Shown in pieces: positions 18,909 to 27,999 of a stretch of 58,288 nt of DNA. The notes beneath the pieces were generated by a model. It did no database searches. It had not been told where the DNA came from and saw only the letters and a list, made by a program, of their open reading frames with translations. The DNA comes from Steroidobacter sp. (GTDB taxonomy: Bacteria > Pseudomonadota > Gammaproteobacteria > Steroidobacterales > Steroidobacteraceae): assembly GCA_025929585.1 (NCBI GenBank), contig JAICPY010000015.1:1-58288 (forward strand), given 5' to 3'. How positions within the stretch are numbered: position 1 is the stretch's first letter; each line of letters opens with the position of its first letter. A program made the translations under genes and the position numbers.

Positions 18909-19448
18909 ATGCCACGACGTCTATTCAAACCCATGAGCCGCCAGCGCCACCGCTGGAAAGATCGCTGGTTCATGCGGCCCTTCAAAGTCCTGCTCGAGCA
19001 TCCCGTCTATTGGGCATTGAATCGACGCAACGTGACGCGGGCTTTCGCCTTGGGCTTGTTTATCGCTTTTGTCCCGCTTCCCGTGCACTTCCTACTCGCT
19101 GCGTTGTTGGCCCTGTTTCTGCGCTTGAATGTTCCCGCAGCCATAGCCGGCACCTTGCTCACGAACCCGTTGACCGTCGTGCCCCTATATCTCTCTGCCT
19201 ATTGGATGGGAACGCAGCTCTTGGATGTGCCCAAGTACGATGTGGCGTTCGAGATGAGCTGGCAGTGGTTGTCGACGGGCTTCTTACCCATTTGGAAACC
19301 CTTCCTGCTGGGCTGTTTGGTTATGGGGACTTTGTGCGCGCTTACTGGCTACTTGCTGCTAGGAAGCCTGTGGCACGTAACGTTGGTGATGAAATACCAC
19401 AAGCGCAAAGGCGCGAGTGCATCGAAAGAGTCGGCGAACGCCGAGTAA
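18909..19448 (+). CDS. DUF2062 membrane protein
   Basis: 179 residues from ATG 18909. After a basic N-terminus (MPRRLFKPMSRQRHRWKDRW) come membrane segments FALGLFIAFVPLPVHFLLAAL and NVPAAIAGTLLTNPLTVVPLY, the hallmark of the DUF2062 family, and a third near the C-terminus. The tail is basic. Function unknown; family members accompany lipid or cell-envelope genes. It is divergent from comEC and convergent with lolD. Confidence 0.85.
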   Translation: MPRRLFKPMSRQRHRWKDRWFMRPFKVLLEHPVYWALNRRNVTRAFALGLFIAFVPLPVHFLLAALLALFLRLNVPAAIAGTLLTNPLTVVPLYLSAYWMGTQLLDVPKYDVAFEMSWQWLSTGFLPIWKPFLLGCLVMGTLCALTGYLLLGSLWHVTLVMKYHKRKGASASKESANAE

Positions 19449-19465
19449 TCAGGTGTCAGTTCAAA

Positions 19466-20212
19466 TTACTGTCTTGAAGTCTCGTTCAGCCTGCCGTCCT
19501 CCAGTGTCAGCGTCCGCTGCATCCGCTGCGCGAGCTCCGGAGCATGCGTCACTATGATCAACGCCGTGCGCAGCTCCCGATTGAGCTCGAGCATCAGCTC
19601 AAAAACTTGCCGGGCATTCGCTCCGTCCAGATTGCCCGTTGGCTCATCGGCAAGAACGATAGGCGGCTGGGTGACCAAAGCTCTCGCAACCGCCGCGCGC
19701 TGACGCTCCCCACCCGATAGTTGGCTCGGCCGATGTTCGATGCGCGCGCCCAAACCCACACGATCCAGCAACTCCCGCGCACGTGCTTTCGCCTCGGCAA
19801 TCGGCGTGCGACGGATAAGTAGCGGCATGGCTACGTTCTCCAACGCTGTGAACTCGGGCAACAGGTGGTGAAACTGGTAGACGAATCCGATCGCCCGATT
19901 GCGCAGATCGCCTCTCGCGACATCGGTCAACTCGTTGATCCGCTCGCTCGTAATCGTGACCGAGCCCGAGCTCGGCAAATCCAGCCCACCCAGAAGCTGT
20001 AGAAGTGTTGTCTTCCCCGAACCGGACGCGCCGATGATGGCGACTCGCTCACCTGCCTTCACATCGAAATCCACGCCCTTCAATACTTCGACGCGTACAT
20101 CTCCTTGCTGAAACTCTTTGAACAGCGCATGGCAGGACAGCACGGAGCGAGCCGGCTCTTGCTGGGGCTCATCGGCGCGCGAATATTCAGTGCTGAGCGA
20201 GGAGTCGGTCAT
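19466..20212 (-). CDS. lolD: Lipoprotein-releasing ABC transporter ATPase LolD
   Basis: 248 residues. Walker [10 protein letters not shown], signature [15 protein letters not shown], Walker [12 protein letters not shown]. It powers extraction of outer-membrane lipoproteins from the inner membrane and transfer to LolA. The Q-loop region [18 protein letters not shown] is typical of LolD. It follows two LolC/E-type permease genes on the same strand. Confidence 0.95.
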   Translation of the reverse strand: MTDSSLSTEYSRADEPQQEPARSVLSCHALFKEFQQGDVRVEVLKGVDFDVKAGERVAIIGASGSGKTTLLQLLGGLDLPSSGSVTITSERINELTDVARGDLRNRAIGFVYQFHHLLPEFTALENVAMPLLIRRTPIAEAKARARELLDRVGLGARIEHRPSQLSGGERQRAAVARALVTQPPIVLADEPTGNLDGANARQVFELMLELNRELRTALIIVTHAPELAQRMQRTLTLEDGRLNETSRQ

Positions 20213-20258
20213 CGTTTATTTTCATCGTTCATTTGAGGTGGCGCGCCGATCGGCTGAG

Positions 20259-21509
20259 CTAGTCATGACGCAACGCGCGCGCCGGCTGGGTCCGCGCCGC
20301 ACGCCAGGAAGGATACAGCGTCGACAGACAGCACAGCCCAAAAGCCGTGAGACTGATCTTCAACACATCACTCCATTGCACGCTCGCAGGTAGATCGCTC
20401 ATGTAATACACCTGTGCATCCATGAACTGAGTACCGAGCAGCGTTTCCAAGCCATGAACCAAACTCTCGAGATTGAAGGAGATCAGCACACCTAGCGCGA
20501 TGCCCGCGAGCGTACCGATCGCACCTATGGCCGTACCTTGACTTGCAAAGATCGCGAGAATACTTCGCGGCGAGGCTCCGATGGTGCGCAGAATGGCAAT
20601 ATCGGACTGCTTCTCTTTGACCACCATCACCAACGTGGAAACGATGTTGAACGCCGCCACGCCGACAACCAACAACAAGATCACGAACATCACGGTCTTC
20701 GTCAGTTGAATGGAACGAAAGAAGTTCGCGTGCTTGCGCGTCCAGTCATCGATGTAGTAGCCATCGCCACCCAAGGAGAGCGCCAAAGCTCGCACCACTC
20801 GAGGCGCCTCGAACATGTCCGTCAGCTTTAACCTCAGACCGGTGACGTCCGCTCCCATTCGATACAACACGGCGGCATCCTGCAGATGTATGTAGGCAAG
20901 ATTGCGATCGTACTCGTACATGCCGGCTGCGAACGTGCCCATCACCTGGAAGCTGCGGTAGCGAGGTCTTACGCCCAAGGGCGTCGTGCTGCGCATCGAG
21001 GTGACGAGGATGACTCGATCACCCAATCCCACGCTCAATGCCTTTGCAAGCTCGGATCCGAGGACGATGCCATACTGGCCTGCGGCAAGGCTCTCGAACT
21101 TGCCACTGCTCATCTTGCTGCCGATCGCGGCAACTTTCTCCTCCTCTTCCGGCAGCACGCCGATGACCATTGTTCCGCTGCTCTTTGCGCCCGCCACCAA
21201 CAGGGCCTGATCCTCGATGTAAGGCGCGCTAGCGAGTACGTCGGGGCTGTTCTCGATGCGCTGAGCTGTCGCGTGCCAATCGGGCAATCCCGCGCCGAAG
21301 GCACTGATGGTCGCGTGCGAGGTCAAGCTCAAGATTCGATTTCTGAGCTCGCTCTCGAAACCATTCATTACCGATAACACAACGATGAGCACAGCCACAC
21401 CGATGGCCACGCCCACCATCGAGATCGTCGAAATGAAAGAAACGAATCGATTCCCGCGACTCGAGCGTAGGTAACGCCGGCCAATTAACAATTCGTAGCG
21501 CAAAGTCAT
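20259..21509 (-). CDS. lolE: Lipoprotein-releasing permease, LolE-like
   Basis: 416 residues. One N-terminal helix (ISMVGVAIGVAVLIVVLSVMNG), a large periplasmic domain, then three C-terminal helices: the MacB/FtsX-type LolC/E architecture. The N-terminus YELLIGRRYLRSSRGNRFVSFIS is LolE-like. Paralogous to the upstream gene, with which it probably forms the heterodimeric LolCE core. The C/E naming is inferred from order. HIR-2 occupies the gap before it and no Shine-Dalgarno is visible upstream. Confidence 0.9.
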   Translation of the reverse strand: MTLRYELLIGRRYLRSSRGNRFVSFISTISMVGVAIGVAVLIVVLSVMNGFESELRNRILSLTSHATISAFGAGLPDWHATAQRIENSPDVLASAPYIEDQALLVAGAKSSGTMVIGVLPEEEEKVAAIGSKMSSGKFESLAAGQYGIVLGSELAKALSVGLGDRVILVTSMRSTTPLGVRPRYRSFQVMGTFAAGMYEYDRNLAYIHLQDAAVLYRMGADVTGLRLKLTDMFEAPRVVRALALSLGGDGYYIDDWTRKHANFFRSIQLTKTVMFVILLLVVGVAAFNIVSTLVMVVKEKQSDIAILRTIGASPRSILAIFASQGTAIGAIGTLAGIALGVLISFNLESLVHGLETLLGTQFMDAQVYYMSDLPASVQWSDVLKISLTAFGLCCLSTLYPSWRAARTQPARALRHD

Positions 21510-21521
21510 GAGACTGTCGCC

Positions 21522-21620
21522 GTTGATGGTCGACGGTTGACAATTGACCGACAGTAGCTCGCGTGATTTGCGAGCGTGGCCATTTTTCGACCGTCAACTG
21601 CCGACAGCCAACTGTCAACT
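21522..21620. repeat. HIR-2: degenerate GTTGACG-type inverted repeat between lolC and lolE
   Basis: Left arm 21522-21552 carries units GTTGATG, GTCGACG, GTTGACA, ATTGACC. The right arm 21588-21620 read on the minus strand carries AGTTGAC, AGTTGGC, TGTCGGC, AGTTGAC. The loop is 35 nt. It fills the gap from 4 nt after the lolC stop to 12 nt before the lolE start. Arms are imperfect, the most eroded of the clear loci. Confidence 0.75.
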
Positions 21621-21623
21621 CGC

Positions 21624-22886
21624 TCACTCATAACGAAGTGCGTCCGCAGGTTCGGTGGCGGCGCCCCGCAGCGCCGGATAGATCGTTGCCAACACTGTCA
21701 AGATCAACGCGGTAGCAGTGATGCCCGCCACTTGAGGCCAACGGACTTCGGAAGGGACTGCCGAGATCACGAAAACGGAGGGGTCGAAGACGTGCATCCC
21801 GAGGAGATTCTCCAGAAAGGGCACGATGACGCCCACGTTCAGCGCCAGCGCGAGCCCCAGTGCCAGACCTGCCAGCGCGCCGATCCAACCGATGACCAAT
21901 CCTTGGGTCACGAAAATGTTTACCACTGCGCGCGGTGTGATGCCGATCGTTCGCAAGATCGCGATGTCTGTGCGCTTCTCGTTCACGACCATCACGAGCG
22001 CGGCGATGATGTTGAATGCGGCCACCGCGACGATGAGCATCAGGATCAAGGTCATCATCGTCTTCTCGATCGCGACGGCTCGAAAGTAACTGGCATTCTC
22101 GATCGACCAATCGCTGACCTCGAATCCCTCGCCCAATTGTTTGCCGATCTGCGCCGCTCGAGCCGGGGCTGCGAAGATGTCGTCGAACTTGAGTCGCAAT
22201 CCGCTCGGGACACCTGCTGTGCCCGCAAATGCAGAGGCATCCTGTAGATCGACCAGCGCGAGGGAATTGTCGTGTTCTTGCGCGCCCACCTCGAATATGC
22301 CGGTGACGATGAACGTCTGAATTCTGGGACGTATTGAAATTCCTGCGATCGCACTTTGCGATGTGTCGCTGACGGGCACGAGCACGGTCAGCTCATCTCC
22401 GACCCTGGCATCCAGTGCGTAAGCGAGGCCGACTCCGAGCACGATGTTCTGTGCGCCAGGCACTAAATCCGACAAGGAGCCACGAACCATGTGAGCGTCG
22501 ATTTCCGAGACTTGAGGCTCCAGGGCGGGATCGATTCCACGAACATTGGCTGCTCGCAATTCCGAACCGCGACCGACCATGGCTTGAAGTTGAACATAGG
22601 GCGCGACGCCTCGCACACCTTCCTCGCCTCGCAGCCGTTCAGCGAGCAGACGCCAATCGCTCATGATCGATGGGTCCGCTTCCAAAGTTGCGTGTGAAGC
22701 TGCGCTCAGCAACCTCGTGCGCAACTCACCTTCCAAACCGTTCATGACGGAGATGATCGTGATGAGCGCGGCGACGCCGACACAAATCCCCAGCATGGAG
22801 ATCCAACTGATGAACGAGACGAAGAACCCGCGACTGCGGCTTCGTACGTAACGTAGACCGATGTAAATCGGCAGAGGGTGAAACAT
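21624..22886 (-). CDS. lolC: Lipoprotein-releasing permease, LolC-like
   Basis: 420 residues with the same four-helix layout as its neighbour. N-terminal IYIGLRYVRSRSRGFFVSFISW resembles LolC. ISMLGICVGVAALITIISVMNG is helix 1; C-terminal helices include MTLILMLIVAVAAFNIIAALV. It is first of the lolC-lolE-lolD group. It ends DALRYE, like its paralogue's ALRHD. Start ATG 22886; HIR-3 lies immediately upstream. Confidence 0.9.
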   Translation of the reverse strand: MFHPLPIYIGLRYVRSRSRGFFVSFISWISMLGICVGVAALITIISVMNGLEGELRTRLLSAASHATLEADPSIMSDWRLLAERLRGEEGVRGVAPYVQLQAMVGRGSELRAANVRGIDPALEPQVSEIDAHMVRGSLSDLVPGAQNIVLGVGLAYALDARVGDELTVLVPVSDTSQSAIAGISIRPRIQTFIVTGIFEVGAQEHDNSLALVDLQDASAFAGTAGVPSGLRLKFDDIFAAPARAAQIGKQLGEGFEVSDWSIENASYFRAVAIEKTMMTLILMLIVAVAAFNIIAALVMVVNEKRTDIAILRTIGITPRAVVNIFVTQGLVIGWIGALAGLALGLALALNVGVIVPFLENLLGMHVFDPSVFVISAVPSEVRWPQVAGITATALILTVLATIYPALRGAATEPADALRYE

Positions 22887-22896
22887 GGTGGAGAAG

Positions 22897-23048
22897 AAGC
22901 GGTTGGCGGTTAGCGGTTAGCGGTTAGTCGGAAGGCCAAGTGCAAACGATCAGCGGTGAATCGCCATCGTTCGAACTCGGGTACTCCGCCTAAAGAATGA
23001 TCGCCATCTGCCATTCGCTAACCCCTAACCGCTAACCGCTAACCGCTT
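22897..23048. repeat. HIR-3: GTTAGCG-type inverted repeat upstream of lolC
   Basis: Left arm 22897-22927 and right arm 23016-23048 pair over 31 bp with 2 mismatches. Each arm is about four copies of a 7-nt unit (GGTTAGC). The loop is 88 nt. It lies between the divergent lolC and the 23173 gene, 10 nt before the lolC ATG. The unit is reminiscent of eukaryotic telomere repeats, and the two arms face each other like a fused telomere; this is a resemblance only. Confidence 0.93.
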
Positions 23049-23116
23049 CTGGGCTCGAGCAGGCTACCTGTCGGGCTGCAAAATGTGAACTACGACAACA
23101 AATTGAGTGTTGCTCC

Positions 23117-23144
23117 TTGGCCCTTATGTAAGCCCTGCTATAGA
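23117..23144 (+). promoter_or_regulatory. Possible promoter of the small secreted protein gene
   Basis: TTGGCC, a 16-nt spacer and TATAGA lie about 30 nt before the start codon of the 23173 gene. Spacing and -10 fit sigma70 moderately. Confidence 0.4.
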
Positions 23145-23172
23145 GTCCAGCAAGCTCACTGGAGGTTTTCTC

Positions 23173-23448
23173 ATGCGGTCCTCACGATGGATTTTGTCAG
23201 TCGCTGTCGCTTTCTCGCTCGCAGGCCCGGCGCTTGCGGATGAGCTCCAGATGACACCCGCTCCGGAGGCATCTTCGGATCGCCCTGCTCGCGGCATGTC
23301 CATGGACAAGGTCGAAGCAACGTATGGGGCGCCTTCCCGCCGTGTTCCGGCTGTCGGCGAACCCCCTATCACGCGATGGGAATATCCGGGATTCGTTGTC
23401 TATTTCGAACACAACCTCGTTATTCACAGCGTCGGGGCGATGAGTTAA
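23173..23448 (+). CDS. Small secreted protein, possible BamE/SmpA-like fold
   Basis: 91 residues from ATG 23173, with GGAGG 7 nt upstream. MRSSRWILSVAVAFSLAGPALA is a signal peptide. The mature part contains MSMDKVEATYGAPSRR, then TRWEYPGFVVYFEHNLVIHS: the MxxVxxxxGxP then RWxYxxxxVYF pattern seen in SmpA/OmlA-like domains. No lipobox, so periplasmic. I do not recognise a specific function. It lies between the lol genes and mfd; HIR-4 follows. Confidence 0.7.
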   Translation: MRSSRWILSVAVAFSLAGPALADELQMTPAPEASSDRPARGMSMDKVEATYGAPSRRVPAVGEPPITRWEYPGFVVYFEHNLVIHSVGAMS

Positions 23449-23510
23449 GCGGAAGCGGCTCCAAAGCGAGAAAGACTCTCTCCGCCTCGGTGGCCGCATG
23501 CGCCACCCAG

Positions 23511-23580
23511 GTTGTCAGTTGACCGTTGACGGCCAGAACAGAGCGGCCGTCATTCTGGCTGTCAACGGCCAACCGCCAAC
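23511..23580. repeat. HIR-4: compact GTTGACG-type inverted repeat before mfd
   Basis: Arms 23511-23538 and 23553-23580 pair over 28 bp with 4 mismatches around a 14-nt loop. Both strands read GTTGAC then GCCAGAA at the loop boundary. It is the tightest hairpin of the set. It sits 62 nt after the small secreted protein and about 110 nt before mfd. Confidence 0.92.
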
Positions 23581-23691
23581 CCCTTTTCCCTGATACCCTT
23601 CGCGCCGCCTTCGGGGATGCATTCGCATCGGCCCGAGTGCTCTCTATTCTCCTTTTTTCAGGTTTTGCTTTAAGCCGCCCGAACACGCGAC

Positions 23692-26600
23692 ATGGTCGAT
23701 CGAGAACTCCTTCTCCCCAGCAAGGCTCAGATGCTGGTCCGCTGGGGCCAACTCTACGGCTCGGCAGCTTCGATGTGGCTGGCCGAGGGAGCGAGGCGCG
23801 CCTCAGGGCCCCTCTTAGTCATCGCAGCTGATGCACGCCAAGCGGGCCGCCTGGAAGACGAGCTGCGCTTCTTCTCCCCTGCTGGCACGTACATCGAGAA
23901 TTTCCCCGATTGGGAAACGCTGCCCTACGACTTGTTTTCTCCACATCCCGACATCGTCTCGCAGCGCCTGCGGATGTTGTCGACCTTGCCTCGGCTCAAC
24001 AAGGGCATCGTGATCGTCGATCTGGAGACGCTAATGCAGCGTCTCGCCCCCCAAGCGTATATCGATGGCTACGCATTCGACCTCCATCTGAAAGAGAGAC
24101 TGGACCTCGGCGTATTCCGTGAGCGCCTTGCAGGGGCCGGCTATACGGCAAGCTCGCAAGTCATGGCACCTGGCGAGTTCGCGGTGCGAGGCTCGCTGAT
24201 CGACCTATACCCCATGGGTAGTGCCTCGCCTTATCGAATCGATCTATTCGACGATGAGGTCGAGACGATCCGGACGTTTGATCCCGACACGCAGCGATCC
24301 GGCGAGCGGGTCGAGGCTTTGCGATTGTTACCGGCGCGGGAATTTCCTCTCACTGCTGAAGGCATCCAGCAGTTCAAGCGCCGCTATCGTGTTCGCTTCG
24401 AGGGCGATCTTACGAGGATGCCTGTCTACCAAGGCATCGCCGAGGGAGCGCCGCCCGCAGGCATCGAATACTACTTGCCGCTCTTCTTCGAAGCGACTGC
24501 GACGCTGTTTGACTATCTGCCCTCGAACACGCTCGTTGCGATGGATCTGGATATTCGCGACGCCGCGGAGCACGCCTTCGCGGAAATCCAAGCGAGATAT
24601 GCGCAGCGCAGCCACGATGCTCAGCGGCCAATCCTCAAACCTGACGAAGTATTCATGGACCCTGGCGCGCTCAGCGCGCGCCTCAACGCGTTCCGGCGCA
24701 TCGAGATAGCGCGTGTCGAACTCGATCCACTGATGCAGTCGGGCGCATTTCACAACTTCGGCACACGGGCGCCGCCCGCACTCAGAGTAGACGCTCGCCA
24801 CGACGATCCAGCGCGCGAGCTAGCTTCGTTCCTGGAGAGCTTCGCCGGCCGCGTGCTGATTGCAGCGGAATCCGCGGGCCGTCGAGAAATGTTGCTCGAG
24901 GTGTTGAAACGCCGTCACCTTCAGCCGCAGTTACTCGACGGATGGCCTGCGTTCTTCGAATCGAGCGTGCCCTTTGGGATCACGGTTTCCGCAATCTCTA
25001 CCGGCTTGGTCTTACAGGAGCCGCCGCTCGCCCTGATCGCCGAGGAACAGCTGTTTGGCGAGCGTGCGCGCCAAGAGCGCAGACGTCGCCGACCCGAGCG
25101 CGATCCCGAAAAGATCATTCGTGACTTGGCGGACCTGCATCCGGGCGCACCGGTCGTTCATGAAACTTATGGCGTCGGTCGCTTCATCGGTCTGAGTGCA
25201 CTCGATGTCGGCGGCCTTACGAGCGAATTCCTGGTACTCGAATATGCGGACGGCGACAAACTCTATGTCCCTGTTAACGCACTCGACCTAGTCAGTCGTT
25301 ACACGGGGGCGCCCGCGGAAACAGCGCCGCTCCATAAGCTCGGCGGAGACGCTTGGCAGAAGGCGAAGAAGAAAGCGGCGCAACGGATCCGCGACACGGC
25401 GGCCGAGCTTCTGGATCTGTATTCGCGAAGAGCCGCCCGCGAAGGCGAACAGCTCATTGCGAATGAGCTCGATTTGCGGGCGTTCGAAGCTGCGTTTCCG
25501 TTTGAAGAAACGCCGGATCAATCTCAAGCCATCGAACAAGTCGTCGCGGATCTCGCCAGCGGCCGTCCGATGGATCGCGTCGTCTGCGGCGATGTCGGCT
25601 TCGGCAAGACTGAAGTCGCGCTGCGCGCCGCATTCGTCGCGGTCCAAGCAGGAAAGCAGGTTGCAGTACTCGTGCCGACAACCCTGCTCGCTCAGCAACA
25701 CTATCAAACTTTTGCCGATCGCTTTGCCGACTGGCCGGTACGCATCGAATCGCTCTCTCGATTTCGCAGCACCAAGGACGTCAATCAAGTCCTGCAAGGG
25801 CTGGAATCCGGGCAGGTTGATATCGTCGTCGGTACCCATCGGCTATTGCAAAGCGCGGTGAAGTTCAAGCGGCTGGGTCTTCTCATCATCGATGAAGAGC
25901 ATCGGTTTGGCGTCAAGGACAAGGAACGGCTGAAGCAATTTCGAGCCGAGGTCGACGTCTTGACGCTCACCGCAACACCGATTCCGAGAACTCTGAATAT
26001 GGCGATGGGCGGTCTTCGCGAGCTGTCGTTGATCACGACCCCGCCCGTCAGCCGCTTATCGATCAAGACTTTCGTCTCTCAGTGGGACGGGCCTACGATC
26101 CGTGAAGCTTGCTTGCGTGAGATCCGTCGCGGCGGGCAAATCTACTTCGTCCACAACAGTGTCGACACGATCGAGAGAACGGCGAGAGCTCTCCAAGAGC
26201 TGGTACCTGAAGCGCGCATAGCGATCGGGCATGGGCAGATGCGCGAACGTGAGCTCGAGCAGGTAATGCTCGATTTTTACCATCAGCGCTGCAACGTATT
26301 GGTCTGCACGACCATCGTAGAAAGCGGCATCGACATTCCTTCGGCGAATACCATCATCATCGATCGAGCCGACAAGCTTGGTCTCGCGCAGCTGCACCAA
26401 ATACGCGGTCGCGTGGGCCGTTCGCATCATCAAGCATATGCGTACTTGTTGACACCGCCTCGCAACGCGATGACGGCTGATGCAGTGAAACGGCTCGAAG
26501 CCATCGAATCTCTGGAAGATCTCGGTGCGGGTTTCACGCTCGCCACGCATGACTTGGAGATTCGCGGCGCGGGTGAGCTGTTGGGCGAGGAACAAAGCGG

Positions 26601-27183
26601 ACAGATTCAGGAAATCGGCTATGCGTTGTACATGGAGATGCTCGAGCGCGCGGTCAATGCTCTTAAATCCGGCAAGATTCCACAGCTCGATGAACCGCTT
26701 CACCAAGGACCGGAGGTGGAACTGCATGTACCCGCCCTGCTCCCCAATGACTATCTGCCCGACATCCACCTGCGACTGGTTCTATACAAGCGGATTGCCG
26801 CCGCACAGACTCCGGAGGAGCTTCGCGAGATGCAGGTCGAGATGATCGATCGGTTCGGTTTACTGCCGCCGCCTGGGAAGAATCTCTTCCGGATTGCCGA
26901 GTTCAAACAGCAAGCGCGCACGCTGGGCCTGCGAAAGATCGATGTCGGTCCGGGCGGCGGCTCAGTCACGTTCGATCCAGATACACGCGTCGATCCGGGC
27001 TCGCTCATTCGCCTCGTCCAACAGCATTCGCGCACACATCGGCTGGAAGGTGGCGTAAAACTGCGCTTCACATTGAAACTGGAGAAGGACGAGCAACGCT
27101 TCGCAGCCGTGGAAGAATTGCTGGCGGCGTTGAGCCAGCCGGCTCCCTCTGCCGCGCCGACTGCGAAGAAGGCCAAGCGCTAG
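23692..27183 (+). CDS. mfd: Transcription-repair coupling factor
   Basis: 1163 residues, full length. Mfd displaces stalled RNA polymerase and recruits UvrA. N-terminal UvrB-like module (about 1-350), RNAP-interaction domain near HETYGVGRFIGL, then superfamily 2 translocase with Walker A GDVGFGKTEVAL, DEEH box IIDEEHRFGVKD and RVGRS motif VI (RGRVGRSHHQAYAYLL). A C-terminal TRCF domain follows. csiV lies 80 nt downstream on the same strand, the common gammaproteobacterial arrangement. Confidence 0.98.
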   Translation: MVDRELLLPSKAQMLVRWGQLYGSAASMWLAEGARRASGPLLVIAADARQAGRLEDELRFFSPAGTYIENFPDWETLPYDLFSPHPDIVSQRLRMLSTLPRLNKGIVIVDLETLMQRLAPQAYIDGYAFDLHLKERLDLGVFRERLAGAGYTASSQVMAPGEFAVRGSLIDLYPMGSASPYRIDLFDDEVETIRTFDPDTQRSGERVEALRLLPAREFPLTAEGIQQFKRRYRVRFEGDLTRMPVYQGIAEGAPPAGIEYYLPLFFEATATLFDYLPSNTLVAMDLDIRDAAEHAFAEIQARYAQRSHDAQRPILKPDEVFMDPGALSARLNAFRRIEIARVELDPLMQSGAFHNFGTRAPPALRVDARHDDPARELASFLESFAGRVLIAAESAGRREMLLEVLKRRHLQPQLLDGWPAFFESSVPFGITVSAISTGLVLQEPPLALIAEEQLFGERARQERRRRRPERDPEKIIRDLADLHPGAPVVHETYGVGRFIGLSALDVGGLTSEFLVLEYADGDKLYVPVNALDLVSRYTGAPAETAPLHKLGGDAWQKAKKKAAQRIRDTAAELLDLYSRRAAREGEQLIANELDLRAFEAAFPFEETPDQSQAIEQVVADLASGRPMDRVVCGDVGFGKTEVALRAAFVAVQAGKQVAVLVPTTLLAQQHYQTFADRFADWPVRIESLSRFRSTKDVNQVLQGLESGQVDIVVGTHRLLQSAVKFKRLGLLIIDEEHRFGVKDKERLKQFRAEVDVLTLTATPIPRTLNMAMGGLRELSLITTPPVSRLSIKTFVSQWDGPTIREACLREIRRGGQIYFVHNSVDTIERTARALQELVPEARIAIGHGQMRERELEQVMLDFYHQRCNVLVCTTIVESGIDIPSANTIIIDRADKLGLAQLHQIRGRVGRSHHQAYAYLLTPPRNAMTADAVKRLEAIESLEDLGAGFTLATHDLEIRGAGELLGEEQSGQIQEIGYALYMEMLERAVNALKSGKIPQLDEPLHQGPEVELHVPALLPNDYLPDIHLRLVLYKRIAAAQTPEELREMQVEMIDRFGLLPPPGKNLFRIAEFKQQARTLGLRKIDVGPGGGSVTFDPDTRVDPGSLIRLVQQHSRTHRLEGGVKLRFTLKLEKDEQRFAAVEELLAALSQPAPSAAPTAKKAKR

Positions 27184-27262
27184 TGATCGGTAGCGCGTGG
27201 ACTTTGTGTCACACTTGCAATGCAATGACAGAGATGTTCAATGACGTTAGGTTGAGACTCGC

Positions 27263-27910
27263 ATGCACAAGCAATTGAGTATTCCGTTGAAGCGCGCATT
27301 CGCTGGCTTGATGCTCGCGCTGACATTGGCGGCACTCGGCCCTGCTTCTGCTCAGCAAAGCACTTCAGGACTGCAGTCGTACGATGTGGAGCTGATTATC
27401 TTCCGGCATCTCGCTCCCAGCGGCACCGAAGAAACCTGGATGCTGGAATCCGTAACCGGCAAGCCTATCGAGATCCCCGACGAGGACGCCTCCCCTTTCG
27501 ACACCGGGGCCCAAACGAGCGCTTCCGGTACCTCTACGCAAACGTTTCCCGCGTTGCCCACCTCGAAGTTTCAGCTCACGGCCATCGAAGACGCTCTACG
27601 CCGTAGCCGAAACTATAAGCCGCTCGCCCATATCGGATGGACGCAACCTGGCTTTGCAAGAAATTCCGCACCATTCTTATCGTTGAACAGTTTCGTACCG
27701 GCTTCCTCCGGCGTAACTGGGCAGATCGCGCTATCGCGTGGGCGCTATCTCCATCTCACTCTGGATCTCACTTACACCAATCCTGAGAGCGGCGAGCTGG
27801 GTGGCGAATATGTTCTGCGCCAATCGCGACGGATGCGCAGCAACGAACGTCACTATATCGATCATCCGAAATTCGGCGTGATTGCACTGGTGACGCCGAG
27901 CGATAAGTGA
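27263..27910 (+). CDS. CsiV-family periplasmic protein
   Basis: 215 residues. Signal peptide (AFAGLMLALTLAALGPASA) then YDVELIIFRHLAPSGTEETW, the N-terminal hallmark of the CsiV family (PF10972), and a basic, beta-rich C-terminus with RSRRMRSNERHYIDHPKFGVI. In Vibrio CsiV activates the bifunctional enzyme CrvA-type cell-shape/D-amino-acid response; the role here is not known. mfd-csiV linkage supports the assignment. The TGA stop lies inside the G-rich arm of HIR-5. Confidence 0.75.
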   Translation: MHKQLSIPLKRAFAGLMLALTLAALGPASAQQSTSGLQSYDVELIIFRHLAPSGTEETWMLESVTGKPIEIPDEDASPFDTGAQTSASGTSTQTFPALPTSKFQLTAIEDALRRSRNYKPLAHIGWTQPGFARNSAPFLSLNSFVPASSGVTGQIALSRGRYLHLTLDLTYTNPESGELGGEYVLRQSRRMRSNERHYIDHPKFGVIALVTPSDK

Positions 27911-27994
27911 TGAGGTGATGAAGTGATAAGGTGATGACGACAGAAAGCCTCCCCTCTGACTTCATCACCTTATCATTTCATCAGTTCATCACTC
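27905..27994. repeat. HIR-5: 8-nt-unit GTGATGAG inverted repeat between convergent genes
   Basis: Left arm 27905-27938 and right arm 27961-27994 match at 29 of 34 positions; loop 22 nt. Units are 8 nt: GTGATGAG, GTGATGAA, GTGATAAG, GTGATGAC. The minus strand shows GTCAGAG at the loop boundary. The csiV stop TGA (27908-27910) is part of the first unit. It could act as a bidirectional 3'-end structure. Confidence 0.93.
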
Positions 27995-27999
27995 GCCCT

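Noticed and set aside
22887-23048. Transposon or MITE around HIR-3
   Set aside because: No target-site duplication, terminal repeat or transposase; arms consist of tandem heptads.
23511-23580. Ordinary Rho-independent terminator
   Set aside because: Good stem but no T-tract on either strand, and the same design occurs at many loci including gaps inside operons.
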